Origin: Heliopora coerulea
Taxonomy: Eukaryota > Cnidaria > Anthozoa > Scleralcyonacea > Helioporidae
Direction of reading: 5' to 3'
DNA: 64,000 bases
NCBI GenBank assembly: GCA_030142905.1
Contig: JASJOG010000008.1
Coordinates: 2,356,001-2,420,000, forward strand
Position numbers and translations under genes: made by a program
The notes under the pieces: model-generated
Seen by the model: only the letters and a program-made list of their open reading frames with translations
The model's database searches: none
What the model was told of the DNA's origin: nothing
Part shown: positions 34,601 through 49,000 of the stretch, piece after piece
How the letters are laid out: every line of letters starts with the position of its first letter
Numbering within the stretch: position 1 is the stretch's first letter

Positions 34601-37600
34601 TCCCACCCCAGCATGCTCAGAAGTTTCTTGGTTTACCTCAATAGGTACATTTGCTATAACTCGAGCAGCTCTGTTGTGAAGTTTCTGAAGGCGTGTGGAT
34701 TGTCTCTCTCCAAATACATTCCAAACTTCACAGCAGTAGTTAAAGTGGGGTTGAACAATAGCATTATATACTGACTGAATTGTGTTTTGATCAACAAAAT
34801 CTTGCAAACGTTTAAGAGCTATAGTAATAATAACAGTAGTCCTATTTCTAAAATAGATTTTATGGTTTATATGATCACAACAGTTAAAAATAAATTGTAA
34901 ATGTGACATCATTAAATTGTCTAATGCACAAGCTCTACAATGCCAAAATTACTGAACGCAAAAGATATTTTTAACTTACAGTCTTATAACAATAGATTAC
35001 AAGTGCAAGGTACAAAAAAGTATTTTTTGCTCAAAGAATATCACTTAATGGCAGCAAAAAGCAACCTTGAATACACATTACACAAGCCAACGTTCGTACT
35101 GGCGAACTTTGACAGTTTAATTTTGTGGTTGTGTCATTTGTGTGAGGGGAAATTGGGGAAGGTTATGATTAAAATTTGAACCGAAATATGGTCAGTGGTT
35201 TATCTGTAGTACTCAGGCTTTCTAAGACTACGCACGGCCGAAATGAAATTAAAATCAGAGAACTATTTGCAAATAAATGTTCACACTTCATAGAGCAAAA
35301 ATGTTTATGATACTAATAAACAACAAAAGTTATAAAACATAAGACATAAACTTAGTTTTTATTTGTAATGAAAATGTGAAGGACAATTTTAATGATTTCT
35401 TATTTGGCATTATTAAATGAGGAGTTATTTTCACTTTATAACCACTTAATTCCACATTGACAATGTCAAACTAAGTAACATCATCTGCTTTGTGGTTCAA
35501 TTAGAAAGATACTACTTTGATTTTCGGTTCCAGTTCCGGTTCCGGCCGGAACTTTTAAATTTGGTTCCAGTGCATCCCTAGTTTTCGTTAGGTTCGGCTT
35601 CGAAAACATTTACAACCATGGAAAAAGTGCTTATATGAAATATCAGTGGGCCAGTTTTACCTATTCGAGTATTGAAAAGGGTTCATTATTACCGTCTGGC
35701 CCAAGAAGTGTGCAAAATTGTCTAAAGATGGTAAATTGATGGTGAAAAGAGGACGAGCACTTGGTAGTTTGCTAAAGTAATTTTTCGAAACCGTTTTATC
35801 AGGTTTCTCGTCAGTTTGGTAATCTATTTTCGTGAAAATATATAGCCTGTAACTCGGTTAGGCTTTGTCGTAATATATTGGAAATTCTTAAACTTATTTT
35901 TGTCTTTTGAAGACATGTTTTGTGTGTATTTTCAAAGAGAACTCTTCAGAAAATGTAAACAGTCTCGTGGGAGAATAAAACTGACGTATAAGCCTGTATA
36001 GGAGACTGAAACTGACGTACAAAATTGCCCTCCACGGGCGGCCATCTTGGTTTCACATTTCATTGTCCAGCTAGCATTCCAGATATGGAAATCGAGTTCA
36101 CTGGTACAGATACGGTAAAAATCGTGATGACTGACAATGAAAGATACCGTGAATGCAGCGATAAAATCAACCAGCACTTGTTCATAGGTATCCGCTCTTC
36201 ATTATCCCTCTTTAGTTCAAAAACTAAAATGAATAAAGTTAAGTGGAATTCCAGGAAAAGGCTGAAGCAAAATTTGTGGCTGAAATTTATCGCAACCTGA
36301 TGTAATAAATGCCTGGTCAGTCAATTGAGATATCCCATCATCGCCGCACGTTGTTGCAAAGACCAATCATTTTCGATGAAACAGAATGATCACGTAATCC
36401 AAGCGACTGTCAACACAAGCAACAGCCTTTTCCCATTTTTGATTGCTACATTTCGGCCCAAGTCTTTAACTGCTAACAGCTCGAGAAGAGTAACTTACAT
36501 TATTCAACGTCGTTTAGGGACTCGTCGACGTCTTAAACGAGGAAATTCCTGCGTTTTGTCTCCACGTGGAATAAATCGGAAATCGCTAGGCGCCCATTCG
36601 GGCTTCCAGTGCCATAATTTGGTCATGAATTTAGTACATCCCAACGACCTGGCGCCTGTTAGACGCTGCCGCCAGTCATAAGTTGCGGATTTCAAAGGAC
36701 TTGAAGGAGGCAACGAGTTGAATACCAACAAAATTTTCGTCATTTTAATAAGATCGTGCACGAGAGCCAATTAAGTTCACAGAATGGAGGATACTTCCAA
36801 ACCTTGATTGAGAATGAATCTAGCCGCATATTTTTCCAGTTTTAACGAATCATCAGCTCGCTTGTCGCACTGCCCCAAATAGTAATGCGACGCATCAAAA
36901 TGTGGGTAAATGAAGGCATAGCAGAATTGAGTGTGAGAGCTTTGAGGTAAGGCTTTTTCCATTTACTTTAACAGGTGAGGTGGATTACTTATTATCAGAC
37001 AAACATTAACAATTGCAGATTCCGTTTGAGATAACGGTCAAATGTTATTAAATGAAGTTTAATGATTTAGCTTCTTCCACTAGATTATCGTTCAGTTTAA
37101 TCACCAAAAGACCGGAATCAGAAATTTACATTTTGAGTAGTCATTCATTGACTTGGTTTTGACATGATCAAGTACCCTATGGCTGGCCTGGTACACTGCG
37201 ATGAATTACCAAGAACATTGTTGAGGTTGATACAGAAAAAGGTAACATCTGGTCCTCATCAGATCTTCAGCAAACAAGAACGGATTTGACCTTTTAATCA
37301 ACAACGGCAGTTTATTAATAAATAACTAAAAGATTAAGCTTTCAAGGATAGATCCGTGTACGTTTTGCAGGCTGTTTAACAAAAATTCCCCTTAAAAGAC
37401 TAAGCACTGGAAACCGCATTCGCGGAAACGTTAAAACCAAGTCTGCAATCCGATTGGAAAATCGTAACGTGTTGTACCCATATCTGCACTTGTACAAATG
37501 GCATAGAATCGTAGCCTTACTATTGTTGCAGATATGAATACTGTTGAGACAAATTTGAATTTGGTCTCAATTTTCTTCTTTATTAAAATAATATTCGTTA

Positions 37601-40600
37601 ATTTAAAGGGCTCGTATGCAAATAGTGAGTTAATATTACACGCAGGAATGATATCAAAGATCCTTTAAAGGCGAATTTTGGAGTAAGAACACCCGAAAAA
37701 GGTTACCCACTATCCCCGTAAACGAATTCGGATTCGACCGTGTGCAGGTCGCTACATCATCCAATTCTGAAAAACGTGCCGTAAGCCGTACCAACATCTG
37801 TTCGTATGTTCATAGACTCCTCAGGTCAGCTTTATAAAATGATTAACTTTAACTACAATAAGCGTTATCCATGTGAATATTTTCTAAACTAGCTACGGCT
37901 ACTAAACAGGATCGTTAAACCATGTTTTGATAATCATTTTTACAATTCATACGAGATGCAGAGATTCCGCGAGACCGGCATATGCCGGTTTTTACAGGCG
38001 TCAAGTCGTCTTGTACACGTAAATTTTTAAGTTGCCAGTTTTTTGTACCGATAAATTGTTTTTGGCATGAAGATTTTACTGTGCTTCAATACAGTCGTAC
38101 ACTCCCAATCAAAACATGATTGATCTAACTTTCATCCCAAACTGAGATGTTTTCTTATGAGTTGAAAGTGAAATTAACTCATCTCACCTTAGCTTGAACC
38201 CAGTTAAATAATTGGCGATAGCAATTCCAGATGCAGTTCCACCACTTCCAATCGCGACAACAATGTCATCAAAGTTATCCAGTGCGTTCTGTTAAAAGAT
38301 GTATGAAAGCCATGGTTGATACCTTTGAATGACGGTTTTGTGTAAATTCACCGTTTTGTTTTTGTTTTGTTTTTTTGGTTTTTTTTCACTAATCCAAAAA
38401 TTTGATGGGCTATCCTACTAATTACTATGCGCTGATTAGAAATACAATGGTGTCATTTCAATTGAAGGAGCTGTTTCAGGGGAGTAATAATCACAAATCG
38501 ATCCCAATTCTCATATATTATTATCCAAGTTTCCCCAAATATCGGAGGCGCAGCTCTTTAAAAATAATCATGACATCTGTAAATTATAACAAGCAAATGT
38601 AACAACAAAATAAACATGTTTCTAGTTCGGCTCCTTGAAAAATTCAAGATATTCTGATGCTTCGATTAAGCGCTGCATTGTTGAGAATGAATGCAACACT
38701 TAATCGAGGGCGATGCTTTTTAGTATTTTTGTCCTCATGCGCAGCGCTAAACTGGGGGCAGCGCTTAATCGAATAAATGCGGTAGTCCGAATAACACGTT
38801 TGTAAAAATCAATAAAAGAGTGTAAATTTTCATGTTTTTGATAATGGATAGTTTATTAGTCAGTGGGTACAATTATTTTACATCATGGTTGGATATTTTA
38901 GTGGCCAATCAGCGTGGCTCGCCTAATGAGCACCAGGCGAACGTTATAATTTGATTGTTGATATATTTCTGCAACGCGTTTCAATACTTTTCGTCGTGGC
39001 ACGTCAGGCTATTTCTTTCAGGAAATAACATCACTCTCGTTTTTCGTACATTTGTACAAAAAATATTTAGACAATGACGACAGGAATTTATCTGCATTGT
39101 TTGTCTTTTTTACTGATGATTCCTAATTAAACAACCTATGGCAAAGTCTAAAATATACCTGTTCTATTAACTCTTGGAATGCAGTGATGTATCCAAATAC
39201 TCCAACATGATTCGACCCACCGACAGGAATTAAATATGAGTTGGAACCTTGTTCTCTTTAAATATAAAAGGGGGAAAATGCAGTGACTACCCTCGTTTAG
39301 CACATAAACAAGCTCTCACAAAAAAAAATAAAGAGTCAGCAATAACTATGAAAGTGATAAAGAAAGTACAAATTGGACCTGGAGATTCCAAACCAATGGA
39401 ACCATGTTTCCCATGGAAACAGCATCTCAATGCTGCACTCGAAAGTTCCGACAGTTCTACGTTCGAAAGGTCTCCTTTATTCAAAACTAAAAGGACTGTC
39501 TAACACGAGAACCACATTCTAGAATAAGCTTAATCTATGTCCAAATTTTATCAGAACTAATGACAATTTTCAGCCCCGAACAGCCCAACTTTGTCCCTCA
39601 TCTCCTGAGTGGTTGGCGTTGCCAAAATTCGAAATCACAAAGTTTGTAGTAGCCATGGTAGTGTACTTAAAAAAAAAAGAGCCAACTAAATATCTATCGT
39701 TTCTGCACACCAATATGGCGGCTTTGACATCAAGTTAAAAAAGTTGGTTTTTTTCCTTACAATCATTGACGCACATATAAGGGGAGTCTTACTGATTCCT
39801 TTCCCCAGAAGGCAAATAATTGAAGCCGCTGCTATTATCTTAATGCTTCCTGTGCTGTATTTTTAGGGAGGGGGTTTTACCGAACCTGATCACTCCGTTC
39901 GAAGAGAGCTTGGTCTTAAACAATCAAACATCGTCCCAGTAAAAGAAAAAATGCTTTTCCCAAGCCGATCTAAAAGCGATTTGATTGTTATTTCATTCTT
40001 TAAAATGACTTCATTTTAATTAGATCCAAAGATTTGATACAACGCGCTGTCTAGTGCATCTCGATCATTTGCTCGGTCATCCCGGACAATTGTTAGTAGG
40101 GAAGCTGGATTTTAAAACGACCGAAAAGGAAAGTTCTGGCATTTTGATGAGAATTAGGGAAGAACGATGTTAATTCGTTCAAAACAAGAAATTCAAAATT
40201 CCGTGTATGTGAAAGCTTAACCATAACTAAAATTCAAGAGTAACCATAACAGCGCGTAAAGACTCCAGCTATAGTGGAGCGTTATACTATATTATAGTAT
40301 TACAATTATCACACGGTAGAGAGAAAATTGTAGAAAGTAATACCCAGTTCTCCCAGTGACCACCAAGCTTTACGTCACTATGTATCCCGCATCAAAAAAG
40401 TGAGAAATTTGGAAGATATGATTAATATTCTACCTCAATAATTCAGCCATTTTCTCCATTCTCGGTTTAATAGCCTTTTCATATGGACTACGCTTTGGTA
40501 TTAAAATAATCTGACTGCCAACCATTCGTTTTAATAGAACATTTCCACGACAACCTGCATTACCATCCTGTGATAACAACATATTTGAAATGATATCTAG

Positions 40601-40786
40601 TTTGATATTTTTCAAAGGAAGAGGAAAATATGAATACATTTATACCAAATGGTTTGAATTTGAGAAATTTTTTTGTAATTACAATTATATCTTGGCTTGT
40701 ACTAGAATGCCTTGATTAAGGGGTTGAACTCTGAGACGTTGGTTTTACATATACAAACATACATGCATGCATGCATACATACATAC

Positions 40787-40817
<31 letters not shown>

Positions 40818-42928
40818 CATACATACATACATACATACATACATACAAACATATATACATACATACATACATACATACATACGTACGAACGTACGTACAT
40901 ACATGCACACATACATACTAATAAAAAGATTTCATGACACAAGGGTTAATCCCCGAAATGTTGGACTTAGAAGAAATAAAGTTTTTTTAAAAGTTTATCT
41001 TTAATGATTTATATATTGTATATACATATAAACTTATAACAATAATTATATGCAGAATTTATATAAAACGATATATTTCAGAAGACCAAAACTTATCTGT
41101 CTGGGAACAAAAGTCGTTTTGATACTTCAACTTAAAAGAATAGTAGAAATGCAAGTAAATCTGCCTTGGGATGATAAAGCTTAAAACTACGGAACTCCAC
41201 GAACAACTTCTTGAATAGCAAAGAAGACCGCTAGCATGGTCAAGAGCAAACTACTACCAAGAACCATACAATTCTAAACGTTAGACCAGGGGTATTCAAC
41301 TAAAAATTAGGGTGGTCCAGTTACTCAACTCTCTCCTTCTGTGGGGTCCGTAACCACGAGATATTACACGTAACTATGATTCATGGAAAAAATATAGTGG
41401 AAAAAAGTGCTCTTTAAAAACAGCTAACAATAAAATACAACCTTAGTTCTGTTAAATTTCTGTTTACGTAACCTGAATAAAGTCCAACACATTTTCATGT
41501 CGCAGCGTCATATTTCCACGGAAAAGATCCATTTCCTCAGAGAAGCTAAATTGTTATATGGAGAAACAACATGTTTGCACGGAGAAGGGGTGGCCCCTAT
41601 CGGCCACCGTAGAATTACGAACTCAAGCACTTACGTAGACATAGAAACCATTGTGGTCGTTCTTTATCGGGATATACCAATACGAGCTGAAAAAGAGTGT
41701 CTTTTATCCAGATATACAGCGAATACAAAGTTTGTAAATTGTCTTGTCATCTTTGGCTCAATTTTCTTTTGTTTTCGAGAGGTTTATAACTAACGTATAA
41801 ACCTCATAAAGATATTCATGAACTTTCTGCCGAAATTTCGCTATTTCTATACACGCTTATCAGACAAGTTAAATACTTCTTTCGTAACTTCTCCAACGAT
41901 GATGTATGTCGATTATATACTTTATAAAACAAAACGTTACTTCTGCAATATAGCACACAGAAAACAATGTGTTGGCTGAGGCTCAGATTTTCAGTAATGT
42001 ATGTATGAGAAGCAAGCATCAGTGTCCGTTGGTATAATAAAACTGATGGGTCATTAATCACTTCCATACCTCAAACACTGAATAAACAATAATTTCCAGG
42101 GCATTTTTTTAACATTGTAACTAGTGGAGCATTTGCCCCAGTATGCCCTTAGCTTGCCGTAATAGTGAAGCAAGATTATCGGTTTTTGCCACAGTAAACA
42201 GGGCCTTTTCATCTTTTTCCCTAAGAGTTAGAAACCTATCTTTCCTCTAATGCATTCAGAGATCTTGTGTTTATCAATTTATCCCTGTTATTTAAAATCT
42301 CAGACTGACAAACGAAGTCGAGCATCTAAAAAAATCTATTGTGTGTGAATGGGGGAAATCGTCTCAGAATAGCTGTAATTTGTGCATTTCAGCCTGTTAT
42401 AAAGAATGGTTATGTAGACAGCTATCACTGTGCTATGTTGTATCGTGTTTACAACAAGTTTCAGAAGGAATCATCTCAAAGTAAACCAAATATATTTGCC
42501 AGGGAAATGGGGTCCCTTGCATAATTTGTCCCAGGAGACAGTTTTTCTTAAAAGCCATGCTATATTCTTTTTAATTCATAAATATAAATATATAAATACT
42601 ATTCTAATAATTATTCTACACCTAACTCTAACACCGTAGTCAACGTCATCCAGTCCTTATGGGAGTCAGTATAATAGGACATTGATCCCCCTTAGGTATA
42701 GGTAACTGAGAACGTCACTCATGCCGTCACACCAGGTCCTCGATCAAGAGTGACCAACAGGATTTTCTTATTGAGCCTTAGATAAGAAACCCCTCGCCAA
42801 GTCAAGTACATGAAACTTTTATTTAGTACGTAATTTTAGAATAATGAGCTATCTTTTTAATTGTATATACTGGTTTAGAATTTCGAAACGTTATCCCAAT
42901 TAACAGTTACATATAACCATTTATATAT

Positions 42929-43018
<90 letters not shown>

Positions 43019-46000
43019 TCTAAGTAGTAAATGAATAGAAAACATTTATTTAGTGGTTGTATACAAGCTCACATTTATTACATGGCTCAGCTCCCTATCC
43101 GGTCTTATACGCAAAATGACGCACGCTGATTGGCTGCCTAGCGGTGCAATAAGTTTTTCGTACAGACCGGCTAGTTTTGGCTGGAAAATTTCCGAGTTGA
43201 TTTGAAGAAAAACAAACCAGATTCTGGTACGTTTTACCGAAGATTTATAACAACAAACTTCGAAAAAAGAAGTTAAATGTTCTCAACGCCAATTTTAAGC
43301 AGAAAATTAGATGAATAGATGCAAAAACAAACACGAAATAATAGATAAAAACAGGCAAGTAAACCTAAGCCACAAACTCACGAACACAAAGCTTCGTTAA
43401 AAGCGATGAAGAAAGAAGCCAAAAGCCATATAATAAATTCCTTATTAACCTCATTTGTTCCGTCTGAACGGGAAAGTATTTGACTTCGGTTTTTTACACA
43501 CAGACCTCAGAGAATAACGTCATTTCTACCGGAAAAATGCCAAGCGAAATAAAACACAAGCATAAAACACGAGGTGTAGACAAATGTTTTCTGGTATTTT
43601 TCCGGTTGAAATGGTGTCATTCATGTTTCTATCACAGTACAGACACAAGAAAGCTATTTTCTATTTGTTTTATACAACAACCACGGTTTTTCTAGTTTCA
43701 TGACGTCATTCATGTCTCTGTACTCTAATGCAAAATGAAAATGACGTCAGCCGTGTCTCGATACTCTAATACAAAATGAAAATGACGTCGGCCATGTCTC
43801 TGTACTCCAAGAGAAGATCAGGCTCGTCCAATCAGAGCGTGCTTAGGATGCGCGTTATTTTGTAAATATATTATACAGCCATATATTTATTATATTTGAG
43901 GAGGCTAAGCTTCGAAACGTAGTTCTAATTAAGTTTTTATATAAATATATATGTACACAAGGGTAAGTGCAACAATTATATTTGGTGTGTGTGCGTACTA
44001 TTCAGTTATTTACCTGTATGTCGCTTCTTAAAAACAGGTAACACTTCATCCCAAGTTGCCGAGCCGCTAGAGCTGTTGCCCTGCAGTGATTTGACTGTAT
44101 GCCTCCGCATGTCATCACTGAGTCACAGTTCCGAGAAAGTGCGTCAGCCAACAGGAATTCTAATTTGCGAACCTTAAAACAAAATGCACTATTAAACAAC
44201 ACCTTAATCAAACGCTAAGAGTCTGGAAGAAATGAGGTGCGTACTTATATTCCTGTTCTATTTTTTATGACTGCGATCTAACGTCAGTAATAACCTTGAA
44301 AGATTAAAATCAGTGCCCTTGAAAGATTACTACGCCTGTGGAAAAGTCACGGGGATAAAATTGAGAGAAAATGAGTTGTAAGCGTTTGGCGAGTATTGCA
44401 TGTTAAAACAATTTTAAATAAAATTCATTTGATATTATTTTTACAAATAAAACAAGCTATTGAAGAGGAATTATTGGGAGATTTTACAGTATTTATTGCA
44501 TTGAGTTTTCGATCGGCTGTTGTCATGGTAACCATGCAAGCTCCTCGAATAGTTGCCACGAGTTTGTAACTCGGTATCAAAAGAACTATTCTTCTAAAGA
44601 AGAATTCCTCTGTATTAAACAAAAAAGAGCGATTATTTCCGACAATTTGGAAAATATAAAAGAAATTCAGATTTGGACAATATATAATACAACTCAATAC
44701 TGGATTCAATGCTCAATTCTCAGTTCTGCAGATATAGGGTTAAACACGGCAGCAGTGCAAAACTGCGAAAACGAGGCAAACAGTTCAGAAATTAATTCAG
44801 CGGTTACAAGGCTTGCTTTTCAATGCCTATTTTGATCAAAACTGCTCAAATAAAGCTTTTAATATACACTATACTTTCAAAATATTGAGAAAGTCTGTCC
44901 TTCAACATTTAATTAAACCTTTTGTCCATACAATATAACCGTATGTATTGATAATGACTAGCTTACCACGTCATTAGGGTAACGTAAAACAAGGAAACTC
45001 AAACAATGATCGGTTCATACGTAAAAATTACCAACTGACTACGAAATGGAAACGGGGCACGGAACCGTTAAATGAGTCGAGATAATAAAAAGCTGATAAT
45101 TAAGAACAGAGGTGAGAAGCAAGGGATACGTGACAACGGCAGCAGCGAACACCGTTCATAGTTTAATAAACGTCTTTTGTATAAAAAGCCGAAAGGGCCA
45201 GGAGACTGCCAAAACTTATGAAAGGTAATATTTAGGCCTGGCATTTCATCCATTCAACTGCAAACTTAGCCATATTATCATCCGTAGTTCTGACATCCTA
45301 CAAAACGTAGGATCATAACAATATTATCATCAGTAGTTTTAATGTCTTAACAAAACGATCATGAGACACCGAACATTTTCACCAACAACCCATACTTTTC
45401 TTTTCGACGAAATAAAAACATTCGAGACTGTTTACTACACAGCGCCTGCGCTCTAAAACAAACTTCATTATTATCAGCTAGGGGGTACCTTTTCTTGTTC
45501 TCGTGCCCGTTGCCGCACATGTGTTGTCCTCAATCCAACACCCAAATTTCTAGACGCAAATCTGGCTTCCTTATCAAACAGCATTTGACATGTATCTCGT
45601 CTCACATCATTTAATGCATTTCTTGTGGCAAATCCTGCAAACTTTACGTTAGTGAAACTGGCCAAACGTCTCTGGCAGACTTGCCAAACGTCTTCGCTCC
45701 GTAAGGAGCAATGATATTCACACCGTTTCGCGACATTTCAATTATGCCAACCACTTGTTTTCAGATATGAAAGTTTGTGGCATTTTACTAATTTCCGGGG
45801 GTAGTGACAACCGCAAAAGAAAGGAAAGACGTTTCATTTTTAAACTTGAAACTATTCATGCATCCAGGGGCGTAGGAAGCTAATTGAACTTAGGAGGGCC
45901 GAGAATAAAATTTTAGTTCAGGGTGGGTGATTTTACGTAGATGTTTTCAACGCCTATACTGTTGACGATACTGGGACAATACGTACAGTTTTACACCTAT

Positions 46001-49000
46001 GTTGAAGCACATTTCGTGTTTTGCGGAAAGGAATGTTTCAGTGGATTACTAATTTATGAATTAAAAGGCTACATACAGTTATAAAATGTCATGGCTTTTT
46101 TAACCCTTATGAAGGATACTAAAAGTGACCATACATTTATCCCGAGTTTTAACGGTATCATAGCTACTTAAGTATCAACCATCGTTTAAATGTGTGCAGT
46201 ACATTAGATTTTTAATCAGATAGATATTTTAATTATTTATTATAGAGATATTTAATTTTGAAATGCAAGTACGTGTGATGGAAAAAATTAGAAAACACTT
46301 TACATAGTATTACAATATCTGTTTTTAAGGGACAGCGAACGAAATTGCGGCCCCCCGTAAATAAAATGTGGGGGTCGGTCGCCGTGCCCCAGTGCTTCCT
46401 ACGCTACTGTATGCATCTTGAATTAATAAAAATTTTCTTCCATTTAATCCTTTACAAGTATGGGCGAATAAAAAATTGGCTCGCATTATTTATTTCCTTC
46501 GGTTTTTCTTCATTTTAATCTTTACGCATGACCATTACCGTGGGCCCTACTCACCTACGTTTAAAATAGCAAATAACTTGTAATCATTTACATCTCATTA
46601 ATACGTTTCTATAGACTTTAACCATGTTGGTTATTTTTGTGTCGGATGACTTTTTTTTTACCAACAAAAACATCACCTAGTTTTTATTATCATTTCACGT
46701 TTTACTCCAACAACGGGCTTTCAGTCGAAAGGTCTATAAAAATACACTTTCTCTCCTCAGTTTCGGCTATTCCCTGACCATTTTGAGTTTTTATACGTCG
46801 TTCAACACTGCACACGCAGCATTTTACTTTTGTATTCATTTGCATAAACCCACCTTATTCCCGGAAAGAGAGCTTCCAGTCATATCATCTCTTTTTATTG
46901 AAAGTTGGAATTTTTCAGGAATACCAGAAAATCTCCATTTATGAATAGGTGTGTTTCGTTGAGATAGCTGTTAGGAAAAAGGGCATCATGAATATTAGTT
47001 TAGTATCAATACAGTAAGCTTTTAATTGATACAATGGCTACACACTATATTGTATGGCAGACCAGGAAGAAACCCATGTCTAGTGATGTTTAAACTAATG
47101 GGAAAAGCTACTTAATAAGTAAAATTACTGTTATGTTAAGAAAATAGTTACTCACTGTAAATTAAGAATAGGTACTACAGAAGCTATTTGAGTTAAAGTA
47201 TGAATCAAAGTAACTGTGCTTAGAAATACTTAAATACTAAAAGGAAAAAGTATTTTATCAAAAACTGAAATTTAAGCTTAGTGATGAAATTCAATCTTTG
47301 CATTAAACCCAGTTACAATGACATTAAGAAAGAAACAACTTAGACAAATGGAACACAGAGAAGGGTCTGGGGACATGGTTGGTATAATATAGCAAAGATT
47401 GAAAAACTGCAAAGAGCTGAGTAGTTAATTGAAACCAGTTGAACTCCATTATCCATTGACATCAAGGTTATTTCATCAAAGTTTAACAAGTATTAAGATG
47501 ACCAGTTAAACAGCAATGAAGTAAAAACAGATTATTTAGATCTTATGTAAAAGCACCAAAAATACAAAGTACTTTTCAGCACCCAAATCTTCCACAGAGA
47601 TATATACAAATGACATACTGTAACATGTGAAGTAGTTTTGTAGTTGACACTGAATCTTGCTACATTAGTTAAATTCAGTTAATTGTAAAAACTATTAGAC
47701 CAAATCATCAGAAACTTAAAAAGTTACATGTAATTTAACAATTAAGGTATTGCATATCATTCTAAAATCAATGTTGCCATGGAAACATAATACTTTCTAG
47801 GTCTCATCATATTTCAAAAGAACTTCTTCCTTTTTAAAATGTAAATCACATTCTTCAGCATCTCATCTCTGGTTCTTCCCAGCTCAGGGCACTCAACACA
47901 CAAAAAACATGTTCATGCAATTGAAATCTAGCTGGTCTAAAAACATGTGGTCCATAAAGACTGATAAAAAGAATAAAACCCCATAAAGTAGAGCTCTTAG
48001 CCTAGTCATCCCAAAATCACTAGGAACTGATTGTGTACTTTAGAACTCTTAATGAGTTTAAGTCTTAGCTTTAGTCTCTTACCCTGATCTTCATTACTAA
48101 AATTAAACCCCAATCATGATTAAAGTTGATTGGCTTTTTATAGAACCACCCCCAGCTCATACATGCCCATAGTGTCCCATATAAATCCACCCTTAGCCAC
48201 AGTTCCAATCATGTTTGTAAGTAAGTTTTTTGCCACACAGGCAAGGACATAGACATCTGGGAATTTTACAATCTAGTAATCTATCTAGTATTCATTAACT
48301 GATTAACTAATATTTGAGGCCTTTCTTCAGTTTCTACACTGATGACATATACTTCATTTTGGTATATCATTACATTACACTGATGACATAAACTTCAGTT
48401 ACATGACATTGATTTATGAGGCTGGTTGATTTAATTTACATGGTAAGTAATAATTATTAGGAAAGCTTTTGCAAATTCCAGTCCACTACAACGTGCAAAG
48501 GTTTTAAAGACCTAATTTATCCCAGCTTGCTTGTTTGTTTGCAGTTCATCAAAATATTACAACTACCTTTCTGAAAAATGCTGTTACTTAGGTCATTTCA
48601 AAATATCAATAAACTGTTGCCCTGCAAGCTGCAGCTGATGTCTACAACAATGATAAAGCTCTCAGACTTAGCTTATGACTTAGACTCCACTGTGTTGCTT
48701 GGTTGAAAATGCTATTGAAACAAAATTAAGGAATATCAGAGCTATTTATAAATGGTTATTTTTTACTTTAATGGTGTTTATATTACTTACACTTATATTT
48801 TTAAATTCTCTGCAATACTGCCACAGTTATCCTTGGTGATGACAGCTTCCAGTGTATATAAAACATGCATATGAAATCCTTAACTTATAACTGAAACTGG
48901 CAACCCATCTTTTTTATTTCATACTGTATGTCAACTCAACAGGCAATTTCCAATTTTTAAAATGTTTAACAAGTATTTTTAGGGTAATTTTTTTCTTAAT

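Noticed and set aside
36325..36770. Arginine-rich frames on both strands (118 and 88 codons)
   Set aside because: Overlapping frames in a locally GC-richer stretch; no motif, and inconsistent with neighbouring splice sites.
40702..41004. Overlapping Y/V/C/M and I/H/T frames (also near 21655-21846 and 24130-24342)
   Set aside because: Translations of TATG/CATA microsatellites, not proteins.
45068..45253. 61-codon minus-strand frame considered as the N-terminal exon of the PLP enzyme
   Set aside because: It lies between exons 2 and 3, has no resemblance to the family, and the true upstream exons (46854-46967, 51041-51115) join in phase.
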